Positions 9,937 to 17,300 are shown, counted from the first letter of the stretch. The stretch is 64,000 bases of DNA from Undibacterium pigrum (GCF_003201815.1 NZ_QJKB01000003.1:310001-374000); one strand, 5' to 3'. The notes: generated by a model not told the origin, from the sequence alone. Made by a program: numbers and translations.

Positions 9937-10104
9937 TTACTCTTCATCCTTCAGCCGCCCGCCTTTGAGTTGTTGCAAACGCTGCTTCTCTTGCCTGCGC
10001 TCAGTACGCTTGGGATTGACTGCACCATGGACACCGGCATTGCGTTGTTTTGCCACTACAGCCAGTGGATTGCGTGGCTTGGGCAATTTGATTGTGAGCT
10101 TCAT
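9937..10104 (-). CDS. Small basic protein of unknown function, downstream of rtcB2
   Basis: 55 codons, starting MKLTIKLPKPRNPLAVVAKQ and continuing with a Lys/Arg/Gln-rich helical half ending RLKDEE. The start is three bases after the rtcB2 stop codon, and the upstream AAGGAT is a reasonable ribosome site, so it is almost certainly translated together with rtcB2. I do not recognise the family with certainty. The strong positive charge suggests RNA or ribosome binding, which is inference only. A terminator follows, making rtcB2 plus this gene a two-gene unit. Confidence 0.7.
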   Translation of the reverse strand: MKLTIKLPKPRNPLAVVAKQRNAGVHGAVNPKRTERRQEKQRLQQLKGGRLKDEE

Positions 10105-10107
10105 CTC

Positions 10108-11316
10108 TTATCCTTTCACGCAAACGACCTGGCGCAAGGTATGCACAACTTCAACCAGATCATGCTGATGTGCCATGACTGCATCAATATCCTTATACGC
10201 TGCCGGAATCTCATCCACGACGCCCTTATCCTTGCGACATTCTATACCCTGAGTCTGGGCTGCCAGGTCATCAGCATCATACGTCTCCCTGGCCTCACCC
10301 CGGCTCATTCTGCGCCCTGCCCCATGAGAGCAGGAACAGAATGATTCAGGATTACCCTTGCCCCTGACGATATAACTACGCGCACCCATGCTGCCAGGAA
10401 TAATCCCCATTTCACCCATGCGGGCAGAAATTGCTCCCTTGCGGGTAATAAAGAGATTTTCATTATTATGGGTTTCTTGCGACACATAATTGTGATGGCA
10501 ATTAATAGCTTCACCATCCAGCTTGAAGCTGGTCACTTCTTTTTCCAGTACAGCCAGTGCCCTGCGCATCATTTCACTGCGGTTAGCCAGCGCATAGTCC
10601 TGCGCCCACTGCACTGCTTCTACATAGTCATCAAACAATTCCGAGCCTTCAGTAAAGTAAGACAAGTCCTTGTCTGGCAAATGTATCTGGTGCCGCCACA
10701 TTTCTTTCCGTGCAGCCCAGATAAAGTGCTTTCCTATGACACTGCCCACACCACGTGAGCCGGAATGCAGCATGATCCAGACGCGTTGCTCTTCATCGAT
10801 ACACACTTCAATGAAATGATTGCCACCACCCAGCGTACCCAACTGGCATATCCAGGTCTGGTAAAACTTCGGCAGCATGCGCATGATGCTTTTGTGCTTG
10901 GCAACGATCTTGTCCAGCCTGTCATTCAAGGGCTTACCCACCCTGACCAGGGCAGACCCGCGCATCCGGTTCCAAGCATGCTGGCGAAAGCCAACAGGTA
11001 TCTCGGCTTCCAGGGCACTGCGCAGTTTCGCCAGATTATCTGGCAGCTGGCTGGCAGTCAAAGTCGTGCGCACGGCATTCATGCCACAACCGATATCGAC
11101 ACCCACAGCACCCGGGATGATGGCGGCACGGGTAGGTATCACACTGCCTACCGTTGCCCCCACACCCGCATGCACATCAGGCATGGCAGCAACGTGGGGC
11201 TGAACGATGTTTAAACTGGCGATATTGAGCAACTGCTGTATCGCAGTGTGATCAACATCGTCGGTAAATATATGCACAGGCACTCTGGCCTTGTGCAAAC
11301 TCTTAGCTATAGGCAT
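10108..11316 (-). CDS. rtcB: RNA-splicing ligase RtcB, second paralogue
   Basis: 402-residue RtcB-fold ligase, which joins RNA 2',3'-cyclic phosphate or 3'-phosphate ends to 5'-OH ends using GTP and Mn. The metal-binding motif GVDIGCGMNAV (Cys), the NHF and MLHSGSRGVG motifs, and SCSHGAGRRMSR with the histidine that is guanylylated are all present. I chose the ATG at 11316 (MPIAKSLHKA), which has an AAGGA about 9 bases upstream. It is clearly a paralogue of the rtcB at 13925, shorter in the segment between metal motifs. It lies beyond a double terminator, so it is likely expressed independently of the rsr operon. No sigma54 site was found upstream. Confidence 0.93.
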   Translation of the reverse strand: MPIAKSLHKARVPVHIFTDDVDHTAIQQLLNIASLNIVQPHVAAMPDVHAGVGATVGSVIPTRAAIIPGAVGVDIGCGMNAVRTTLTASQLPDNLAKLRSALEAEIPVGFRQHAWNRMRGSALVRVGKPLNDRLDKIVAKHKSIMRMLPKFYQTWICQLGTLGGGNHFIEVCIDEEQRVWIMLHSGSRGVGSVIGKHFIWAARKEMWRHQIHLPDKDLSYFTEGSELFDDYVEAVQWAQDYALANRSEMMRRALAVLEKEVTSFKLDGEAINCHHNYVSQETHNNENLFITRKGAISARMGEMGIIPGSMGARSYIVRGKGNPESFCSCSHGAGRRMSRGEARETYDADDLAAQTQGIECRKDKGVVDEIPAAYKDIDAVMAHQHDLVEVVHTLRQVVCVKG

Positions 11317-11521
11317 ACAATTTTCCTTCTTGTAATGCCGGTGTTTTTCAGCGAGTCGTTTCTGCCGCTGCAGCAAATCTTGCTGCTGGCCTGAGAAATA
11401 TCTGGCTGCTTTTCTTCGTCAATAGCGCTCTGCATTTTTTTGGCGAACACCATCCCTGCCTGCACGACCCAAGGCTATGCAGGTTCTGGCGTTCCAACAA
11501 AAAATCAGCGTTTTGAAAAGT

Positions 11522-11551
11522 AAAAAACCCCGACGAGTTTCCTCACCGGGG
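11522..11551 (-). terminator. Terminator 1 downstream of the 247-residue gene
   Basis: Minus-strand 10-bp stem (CCCCGGTGAG with CTCGTCGGGG, two G-U pairs) closed by a GAAA tetraloop, followed by TTTTTT. A textbook Rho-independent terminator that separates the RNA-repair genes from rtcB2. Confidence 0.88.
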
Positions 11552-11556
11552 TTTTC

Positions 11557-11600
11557 AAAAAAAAGACCGGCTCGGGTTGGCGATTTGCCTTAACCCCGAG
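11557..11600 (-). terminator. Terminator-like hairpin 2, upstream of terminator 1
   Basis: On the minus strand the arms CTCGGGGTT and AACCCGAG enclose a short inner hairpin and are followed, six bases on, by eight T. Together with the next hairpin it forms a tandem terminator. Confidence 0.65.
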
Positions 11601-11832
11601 CGTCGTGCACGGGGCTAAAAGTATTGATTGTTCTTGCTAGCCGTATTCCGTGGCATGGCCGTTCCTTTCTTGAATTTGGTGTTGATGAAAAAAATCGGAA
11701 AAAATCGAATTGCGGTAAATTTCAAAATTGCTGCATATCGAAGAGACTCGATTCTGCATCAAAAGAAAATGACGTGTCAATCATATTTTTCTTATTTTCA
11801 AATCCGACTAAAGATAAAAATAGAGTAGATAC

Positions 11833-12576
11833 TTATGCGCTTTTTAAACGCAAGAAATGTTTAATAAAAGAACTCGTTAGTTCAAATACAAATTCCACTT
11901 CTGCAGTAACAACAGCATCGTCATGTTTGACATAAGTATTTTGATATTTCGTATAGTAGTCCACCAGTTTTTCAAACATGTTTGCAAGTTGTGGTGAGCC
12001 ACCTTTCTCTTTGACAAAATTCCCTATAGCAGACATTTGATTTTCAAGTGATTTTTGATTTGAAAATAGCTGACGAATCAATATTTCCAATCCTAATCGT
12101 AAATCATCAAGCGTATTTCTTTGAAACACTCCATGGGCGTGCTTCTGAAGCGCTTCATCGAATAATTTTTTTGTTTCTGGATACTCAGACAACCAATGAC
12201 GCGCTTCAATTATCAACGTGCTGTGTATTGCATCCTCATTATCCAGATCTGCGAAGTCCCTATATTCATTAAATAATTTCACTTTCAGAGCTACTAGTGC
12301 TGCAACATTTCCATCAGGGTTGAGTCTGTCGCACATTTCTCTAATGATTTGATACTGCTGTTTAGGTGAAAAACAGAGTAAATTATCGAGCAACGCGGTT
12401 CGTTTGTTTGGAGAGTCAAACGGATAACGAGCATGCGGTATATCAATAGAATAATCGACAGCATATGAAGAAGTAATCTCAACAAGTTTTGGCCCGGTAA
12501 GGCCGTTATTTGTCATTTCTGTCGCGGCATACGAAACAAATGATGTTGGAATTTTCAAGCGAGAATTTGAATTCAT
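11833..12576 (-). CDS. Unknown helical protein, possibly HEPN/Abi-like
   Basis: 247 residues, almost entirely alpha-helical in appearance, with no signal peptide or membrane segment. I do not recognise it with certainty. The central segment TLDDLRLGLEILIRQLF followed by KSLENQ resembles helical proteins associated with abortive infection and HEPN folds, and the C-terminal half carries YQNTYVKHDD, where HEPN proteins often keep a polar Arg/His motif. The gene is visibly richer in A and T than its neighbours, suggesting recent acquisition. It lies 144 bases downstream of rtcA on the same strand and ends at a double terminator, so it could be the last gene of the RNA-repair transcript. Confidence 0.6.
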   Translation of the reverse strand: MNSNSRLKIPTSFVSYAATEMTNNGLTGPKLVEITSSYAVDYSIDIPHARYPFDSPNKRTALLDNLLCFSPKQQYQIIREMCDRLNPDGNVAALVALKVKLFNEYRDFADLDNEDAIHSTLIIEARHWLSEYPETKKLFDEALQKHAHGVFQRNTLDDLRLGLEILIRQLFSNQKSLENQMSAIGNFVKEKGGSPQLANMFEKLVDYYTKYQNTYVKHDDAVVTAEVEFVFELTSSFIKHFLRLKSA

Positions 12577-12719
12577 TTGAATGTCCTAAATAATTCGAGA
12601 TAAATTATAGTATCGTGCTTCTTATAATTTAGACCGCACAAGCAAAGTTTCCCAAAAAACTACTTAAATCGTTGCATTCGAATTAACGTATCGAAAAATA
12701 CCATCTTTAAGAACATGCG

Positions 12720-13745
12720 TCATTTCAAAGTGCAAAAAAATCGCTTACCTTCTGAATGAAATTTTGTCTGTACGGGTAAGAATCGTGCAATCACATCTGC
12801 ATTGGTCTTTGCATGTTGCGACACGACACTGCACGTAAAACTACCTCCACCCGCCAGTGCAAATGGCAACATGACCTGGTCCGCCAGATGCTCGCCCAAG
12901 GCGGCGCCCGACGCGACATATTCACGTAATTCCTGCACAGTACGTTTGGCGACATTTTCTGCCTTGACGGCTTTTTCACCAAAGCCGCAAAACACTTCGG
13001 TGACCTGTTCGTGTTCCAGCGTGATCAGCAGCACATTGCCCGGCCCCTGGTCATTGCTGAGGCCGCGTACCAGCAATTGGTCAGCAGTCCAGCCCATGCC
13101 TGCGCCTACGCATTCAAGCTCACGCTTGGCGACATCGACAGGTACACCGGCGACAAAGCTCTCGGCGTAGCCTTTGGTTCTTTCGCCGCGTTCCAGCAAG
13201 TCGATTTTCTTCAACTGCTTGCATGGCTGTACCTGGGCGATGATCTCACCACCACCAGCAGGCACGAAACCATAGCGTTTCAATTCAAAGCTGACATCTG
13301 CACCCATCTGCTGCAATACCCGGCCATAAGCCTTTTGCAAGAACTGTGCAGGTGGTGCCATGTCATTGTGCGTGCCGCCAGTGATTTTGATGGTCGATGG
13401 TTTATCGGCATACAGCAAAGCTGGTATCAGTGTTTGCAACACCAGGGTACAACTACCTGCACTGCCAATAGCGAACTGGTAAGTGCCGCCATAGATCCCC
13501 GAAGGAATAAATTCCAGCGTGGTCGAACCCAGTTCTGCACCAGTCACCTGCGCACCGCTGACAGCCGCAGCAGATTGCACTGCCACCAGATGCTGACGCA
13601 ACAAACCCGGCTTGGCGCGGCCAGCACGGATATTGATGATACGAAACGGCTGACCGGTAATCATGGACAGGCTCAAAGAGGTACGCAATATCTGCCCCCC
13701 ACCCTCACCCAAAGCGCCATCGAGCTCTATCATTTTCTTATTCAT
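12720..13745 (-). CDS. rtcA: RNA 3'-terminal phosphate cyclase RtcA
   Basis: About 341 residues. RtcA converts RNA 3'-phosphate ends to 2',3'-cyclic phosphates with ATP, feeding RtcB. The family signature appears early as IELDGALGEGGGQILRT, followed by RAGRAKPGL. The nucleophilic histidine lies in ALGEHLADQVMLPFAL (near residue 305), and the GGTHND and GGGEI motifs are present. I chose the ATG giving MNKKMIELDG; one five codons upstream is possible. It follows rtcB after a palindromic repeat of about 150 bases. Confidence 0.96.
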   Translation of the reverse strand: MNKKMIELDGALGEGGGQILRTSLSLSMITGQPFRIINIRAGRAKPGLLRQHLVAVQSAAAVSGAQVTGAELGSTTLEFIPSGIYGGTYQFAIGSAGSCTLVLQTLIPALLYADKPSTIKITGGTHNDMAPPAQFLQKAYGRVLQQMGADVSFELKRYGFVPAGGGEIIAQVQPCKQLKKIDLLERGERTKGYAESFVAGVPVDVAKRELECVGAGMGWTADQLLVRGLSNDQGPGNVLLITLEHEQVTEVFCGFGEKAVKAENVAKRTVQELREYVASGAALGEHLADQVMLPFALAGGGSFTCSVVSQHAKTNADVIARFLPVQTKFHSEGKRFFCTLK

Positions 13746-13771
13746 TATTTTTATTTTCAATTCAAATCAAG

Positions 13772-13917
13772 TTCAAGACCATTAACCACAGAGACACAGA
13801 GCCACAGAGAAAAGCAAAAGAAGATCAACTTATTTTCTTCCTGCAGACAGTTTTCAGGAAAAGATTCTCTCTTGAATTTCTCTGTGTCTCGGTGCCTCTG
13901 TGTTGAGAGGTCTTGAA
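13772..13917. repeat. Palindromic MITE-like element between rtcB and rtcA
   Basis: Outer inverted repeats TTCAAGACC / GGTCTTGAA bound a 146-base stretch whose inner arms are rich in ACAGAG / CTCTGT units (about 28 imperfectly paired bases each). Similar CACAGAG-type long inverted repeats are scattered in many bacterial genomes. In RNA it would form a long hairpin that could stabilise or separate the rtcB and rtcA messages. Confidence 0.75.
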
Positions 13918-13924
13918 TCTAAAA

Positions 13925-15160
13925 TCAACCCTTAACGCACACTACCTGCTTCAATACATGCACCACATCCACCAGAGCAGTCTGGGCCAGCATCACAGCG
14001 TCGATGTCTTTATATGCCATAGGGATTTCATCAATCACGTTGGCATCTTTACGGCATTCCACACCTTCGGTTGCAGCGATCTGATCGGCAACGGTATATA
14101 GCTTCTTGGCTGCGGTACGGCTCATGGTACGGCCAGCACCATGGCTGCAGCTATGGAAACTTTCTTCATTTCCTTTACCACGCACGATGAAGCTTTTCGC
14201 TCCCATTGAACCAGGGATAATCCCCAACTCACCGGCACGCGCAGATACTGCGCCTTTACGGGTTACCAATACATCTTTACCGAAGTGATGTTCTTTCTGT
14301 ACATAGTTATGGTGGCAGTTCACCGCTTCAATATGCGTTTCAAACGGTTTGCTGATCACGGTACGCACAGCAGCAATCAAGTTCAGCATCATCACTTCAC
14401 GGTTCATACGCGCAAATTTCTGCGCCCAACCTACTGCTTCAATGTAATCCTTGTAATGCTGGGTACCTTCTGGCAAATAAGCCAGGTCCTGATCAGGCAA
14501 GTTAATGAAATGGGTACGCATATCCTGCTTGGCCAGTTCAATAAAATGGCTACCAATCGCATTACCTACACCACGTGAACCAGAATGCAACATGAACCAT
14601 ACGGCATTGGCTTCATCCAGGCACACTTCAACGAAGTGGTTACCACTACCCAAAGTCCCCAGGTGACGATAATTATTGGTGTTTTTCAAACGCGGAGTTT
14701 TCAAACAGATTTCATCGAAACCATCTTTCAATTCTGCCCAGGCATTATCCACAGCACTAGGTGGCGATTCCCATGAACCCTTATCACGGCCTTTAAAGCT
14801 ACGGGTCTTAGGCGACATACCATGTGGTATGGCTTTTTCTATCGCGGTACGCAAAGGGCCCAGGTTATCTGGCAAATCATGGGCGAACAAGGTGGTCTTG
14901 GCGGCCATCATTCCGCAACCGATATCCACACCAACTGCAGCAGGTATCACCGCACCCAGGGTAGGTATCACGCTACCGATAGTTGACCCTTTACCCAGAT
15001 GCACGTCCGGCATCACGGCAATATGTTTGTAGATGAAAGGCAATCGGGAGGTATTCGCCAATTGTTGCTTGGCTTCTTCCTCAACAGGAACACCTTTGGT
15101 CCACATTTTGATAGGACGACCATCTTTGTACTGCACTACATCATAATCTTCGTGTTTCAT
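13925..15160 (-). CDS. rtcB: RNA-splicing ligase RtcB, operon copy
   Basis: 411-residue RNA ligase of the Rsr-RtcBA system. It contains VMPDVHLGKGSTIGSVIP, the metal-site cysteine in GVDIGCGMMAA, GSGNHFVEVC, MLHSGSRGVG, EAVNCHHNYV and the guanylylated histidine in SCSHGAGRTMSR, all intact. The start MKHEDYDVVQYKDG is preceded by a purine-rich AGAGAAAAAT. Y RNA unit 1 ends about 30 bases upstream, so rtcB follows directly after the Y RNA array on the same transcript. Compared with the paralogue at 10108 it has an insertion around residues 110-145. Confidence 0.96.
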   Translation of the reverse strand: MKHEDYDVVQYKDGRPIKMWTKGVPVEEEAKQQLANTSRLPFIYKHIAVMPDVHLGKGSTIGSVIPTLGAVIPAAVGVDIGCGMMAAKTTLFAHDLPDNLGPLRTAIEKAIPHGMSPKTRSFKGRDKGSWESPPSAVDNAWAELKDGFDEICLKTPRLKNTNNYRHLGTLGSGNHFVEVCLDEANAVWFMLHSGSRGVGNAIGSHFIELAKQDMRTHFINLPDQDLAYLPEGTQHYKDYIEAVGWAQKFARMNREVMMLNLIAAVRTVISKPFETHIEAVNCHHNYVQKEHHFGKDVLVTRKGAVSARAGELGIIPGSMGAKSFIVRGKGNEESFHSCSHGAGRTMSRTAAKKLYTVADQIAATEGVECRKDANVIDEIPMAYKDIDAVMLAQTALVDVVHVLKQVVCVKG

Positions 15161-15190
15161 ATTTTTCTCTTTATTATTAAATTCTTTGGT

Positions 15191-15329
15191 GGCGACAAGG
15201 GTTGATGAAACGTCTGTGGTTGTTCACAAGCGCTCTCCCACTGAGCTACACGGTGCCGGATGACACCATGGTGGGGATCGAACCCACGACCTCTTCGTTC
15301 GTAGCGATGTAGTTTCATCAGCATTCGCC
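15191..15329 (-). ncRNA. Y RNA unit 1 (YrlA type, tRNA-mimicking)
   Basis: About 139 nt in RNA sense. The 5' end GGCGAATGCTGATGAAAC pairs with 3' GTTTCATCA...CCCTTGTCGCC. These ends match the Ro-binding Y RNA motifs GNCGAAnG and CnnUUGNC. The interior is a circularly permuted tRNA: T arm GTGGGTTCGATCCCCAC, acceptor-like stem CATGGTG/CACCGTG closed by a short loop, then TA and a D arm GCTCAGTGGGAGAGC. This is the architecture described for bacterial YrlA RNAs bound by Rsr. Confidence 0.9.
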
Positions 15330-15505
15330 TAAACTTTTTTACAGCAATACTGATTTACTGCTGTGCTTCTATCTTGATTCAAAATTTATCTTATTCTTAA
15401 AGGATGGCAATATAAGTTACCGTTGAATTACTTGCACGAAATTTGGGACTTTATGCAAACGCGAAGACAAGTTTTCAATGATTTTTCGGTTAATGTAATT
15501 CTCAA

Positions 15506-16108
15506 TTACTCTTCATGGTTAACTATGAATTGTGAGATACGTTCTAGCCGCGCAATGTCTTTAGCTAACTTGGTAGATTCATATATGCTTAGCTTGGCTA
15601 TCATTAATGAATATTCAAGGGCATCTTTTATTTCTTCATCCGAGAAATTCGGTCCTATATCGATATCAGTTAGCCGCCTACTTATCTGAAACATTCCTGA
15701 ATGCGTATAGCTATTCATCATGGCCCAGTGTTTTTTATGAATGTCAGAAAATACCCCAACGCTAAACTCTTCAATTTTTTCTATTTCATCAACCATTTCA
15801 CGCATTTTTAAATCAAATTTATCGTTTAAAAATGCCTCTATTTGATTATCTGATGCGCAATAAACCAACCAAAGCCCTCGAAGGTATGTTTCATGAATTA
15901 CCCTTATTAGGGCAGACGCAGAAGAAGGCATTCCATGGTCAATCAAAGTTACAATAGCTCTAAAATGCTCGTACGCCAGATCAAAAAGTAGTGTTGCAAG
16001 ACGTGGTCGATCTTGCCCTCCGAAATTAAACTCCATCTCATTACGAATATCGTCCAGTTTCTTAAGCGTGCCAATAATCACTAACAGCGATGACTTGTTC
16101 ATATCCAC
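15506..16108 (-). CDS. Unknown helical protein inserted between Y RNA copies
   Basis: 200 residues, mostly helical, no signal peptide or membrane segment. The middle carries ALIRVIHETYLRGLWLVY and the second half HKKHWAMMNSYTHSGMFQ, a pattern seen in uncharacterised HEPN-like families with a Tyr-Thr-His stretch; I do not recognise it with certainty. The gene is A+T-rich compared with the surroundings. It is bounded on one side by Y RNA unit 1 and on the other by a truncated copy of the same unit, which suggests that it arrived by insertion or recombination inside the array. It is on the same strand as rsr and rtcB. Confidence 0.6.
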   Translation of the reverse strand: MDMNKSSLLVIIGTLKKLDDIRNEMEFNFGGQDRPRLATLLFDLAYEHFRAIVTLIDHGMPSSASALIRVIHETYLRGLWLVYCASDNQIEAFLNDKFDLKMREMVDEIEKIEEFSVGVFSDIHKKHWAMMNSYTHSGMFQISRRLTDIDIGPNFSDEEIKDALEYSLMIAKLSIYESTKLAKDIARLERISQFIVNHEE

Positions 16109-16189
16109 TCCAATTTCAAAAAATATTCAGTTGCACTTAGATATGCCAACAACTGAATTACATAGCACCAAGATATTTTCCTAGCACTT

Positions 16190-16240
16190 GACCTCTTCAC
16201 CCTTAGCGATATAGTTTCATCAGCATGCGTCTAAAATTTT
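16190..16240 (-). pseudogene. Truncated Y RNA (5' third of unit 1 duplicated)
   Basis: In RNA sense this matches the first ~45 bases of unit 1 (GCATGCTGATGAAACTAT, then ATCGCTA...GAAGAGGTC) and then diverges abruptly. The conserved GGCGAA is changed to GACGCA. The sequence upstream of it is also shared with that upstream of unit 1 (GCAGTAAATTAG versus GCAGTAAATCAG). It looks like a duplicate left by the insertion of the 15506-16108 gene. Confidence 0.75.
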
Positions 16241-16302
16241 CAACTGCAAAACTAATTTACTGCTTTATTTTTATTCAAGTTAAAGACTCTTTTTTATAAG
16301 GT

Positions 16303-16440
16303 GGCGACAATATTCGGTGAAATGTATGTGGTTACCCACAGGTGCTCTACCAACTGAGCTACACGAAACCGAGATTTCGTGACGGGCTTCGAACCCGCGA
16401 CAGCCTCATTAAAAGTGATGTAATTTCACCAGCATTCGCC
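16303..16440 (-). ncRNA. Y RNA unit 2 (YrlA type, tRNA-mimicking)
   Basis: About 138 nt. 5' GGCGAATGCTGGTGAAAT pairs with 3' ATTTCACCG...TTGTCGCC. The core is an especially clean permuted tRNA: T arm GCGGGTTCGAAGCCCGT, acceptor strands CACGAAA and TTTCGTG closed by a 6-base loop, TA at the place of U8-A9, then D arm GCTC-AGTTGGTA-GAGC with a canonical D loop. Confidence 0.92.
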
Positions 16441-16494
16441 TAAACTCTTACTTACTGCCTCACCACACAAACTCTTTCATTTTCCATTACTTGC

Positions 16495-16620
16495 GGCGAC
16501 AAGGGATGGTGAAACGGCACGGCCAGGAGTCTCTGCGAAGAGACAGTACCCAGGTTACACGAGACCGTTAATGCATCTCTTTCGCCGCTTAGGACCGTTG
16601 AATGTTCACCAGCATTCGCC
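16495..16620 (-). ncRNA. Y RNA unit 3 (divergent, with 23S-like segment)
   Basis: About 126 nt with intact Ro-binding ends (GGCGAATGCTGGTGAA and TTCACCATCCCTTGTCGCC). The interior does not form a good T arm. It contains AACGGTCCTAAG followed by GCGAAA, matching the conserved 23S rRNA stretch around the I-CeuI site, and a perfect 6-bp hairpin GTCTCT-TCGC-AGAGAC. It starts 8 bases after the stop of the zinc-ribbon gene. Confidence 0.82.
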
Positions 16621-16628
16621 TGAAAACT

Positions 16629-17003
16629 CTATTGTTTGTGTTTTTCTGCCAGGCCACTCAAATGTATGTCCCTGGCTTGCTTCTTTCTTTGTTGCTCTGT
16701 CTTGCGACAAGGTCGACATCGTACAGCGACGCTATTGATGTTTCCCTGCATAATCTCGTACCACCACTTCTGTTGCTTGGCCGTCCATATTTGCGCTGCC
16801 CCACAATCCCGGCAGTTGAAGGCGTAGTCCACGTAAAACAAGGGCAACAAGCCATAAGTGTTATTGTGTCTTAGTGCCTCGCGATCCGTTGGAATCGCAC
16901 CAGTCGGTATTGGCAAGGCATAAAAATCAAAACTTTCTTTCACGGGTATACGGGCACGCCGCTTTTCCATGATTTCTGTCCGTCTTTGTTTTCCGCTTTT
17001 CAT
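16629..17003 (-). CDS. Zinc-ribbon protein embedded in the Y RNA array
   Basis: 124 residues from the ATG at 17003. An N-terminal basic stretch (KRRARIPVKESF) is followed by a zinc ribbon with the pattern CRDCGAAQIWTAKQQKWWYE...VRCRPCR, where two CxxC pairs would bind zinc. This matches the probable zinc-ribbon (zf-trcl type) domain of bacterial proteins, generally of unknown function and presumed nucleic-acid or protein binding. It lies between Y RNA units 4 and 3 on the same strand, with very short gaps, so it is expected to be expressed with the rsr operon. No clear ribosome site was seen. Confidence 0.8.
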   Translation of the reverse strand: MKSGKQRRTEIMEKRRARIPVKESFDFYALPIPTGAIPTDREALRHNNTYGLLPLFYVDYAFNCRDCGAAQIWTAKQQKWWYEIMQGNINSVAVRCRPCRKTEQQRKKQARDIHLSGLAEKHKQ

Positions 17004-17028
17004 CACGTTTCTACTTTTAAAATAAAAC

Positions 17029-17126
17029 CCCGACAAGTGTTACCAGGACTTGCTGACCCATCCTTACGGCGTGGACCAGACTGGAGTCGAACCAATGTAA
17101 CCGATGTAATCCTGATGGCATTCGGG
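17029..17126 (-). ncRNA. Y RNA unit 4 (divergent, T-arm retained)
   Basis: About 98 nt. 5' CCCGAATGCCATCAGGATTA and 3' TCCTGGTAACACTTGTCGGGG pair and keep the Ro-binding GAAUG and CACUUGUC elements. A T-arm-like hairpin ATTGG-TTCGACT-CCAGT with a 7-base TTCGANY loop is present, but the acceptor and D arms are degenerate. It ends about 25 bases before the zinc-ribbon start codon. Confidence 0.78.
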
Positions 17127-17148
17127 TAAAACCTGATTGAGCAGCAGC

Positions 17149-17212
17149 AAGACAAGATTTTGCTGTGACCTCGTCACTTTTGCAAAAAATGTAGTCACAG
17201 CTACATTCTTGT
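17149..17212 (-). ncRNA. Compact Y-RNA-like hairpin unit 5
   Basis: About 63 nt in RNA sense. Lower stem with CAAGAATG on the 5' side and ATCTTGTCTTG on the 3' side, then a perfect 8-bp stem GCTGTGAC/GTCACAGC and an apical region with another small stem. It keeps the two Ro-type elements but has no tRNA-like domain. Confidence 0.7.
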
Positions 17213-17245
17213 ACTTCCCAAAACCTTGACCAAATTTTGAACCAC

Positions 17246-17300
17246 CACATGACAAGTGATTGATGTGAACACCCCATGTAGTCACACGAGCATTCATATG
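17246..17300 (-). ncRNA. Compact Y-RNA-like hairpin unit 6
   Basis: About 55 nt. CCATATGAATGCTCGTGTGA pairs with TCACATCAATCACTTGTCATGTGG regions (GTGTGA/TCACAT upper stem; ATGA/TCAT lower stem), keeping GAATG and CACTTGTC. Followed by a linker that itself forms the hairpin GTATTCAA/TTGAATAC. Confidence 0.72.

Noticed and set aside
11372..11386. Sigma54 promoter or operator at the CAGCAA/TTGCTG palindrome upstream of rtcB2
   Set aside because: The -24 GG element is missing at the required distance; only a short palindrome remains.
13011..13916. 301-codon plus-strand reading frame
   Set aside because: Antisense to rtcA and crossing the palindromic repeat. Low-complexity shadow composition, no ribosome site.
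15230..15300. Ordinary tRNA genes at 15230-15300 and 16340-16410
   Set aside because: D-arm and T-arm motifs are there, but in permuted order within a Y RNA stem, so a normal cloverleaf cannot form.
16560..16610. 23S rRNA pseudogene fragment
   Set aside because: Only a dozen contiguous bases plus short blocks match, inside an otherwise typical Y RNA unit. Treated as possible mimicry, not a gene fragment.
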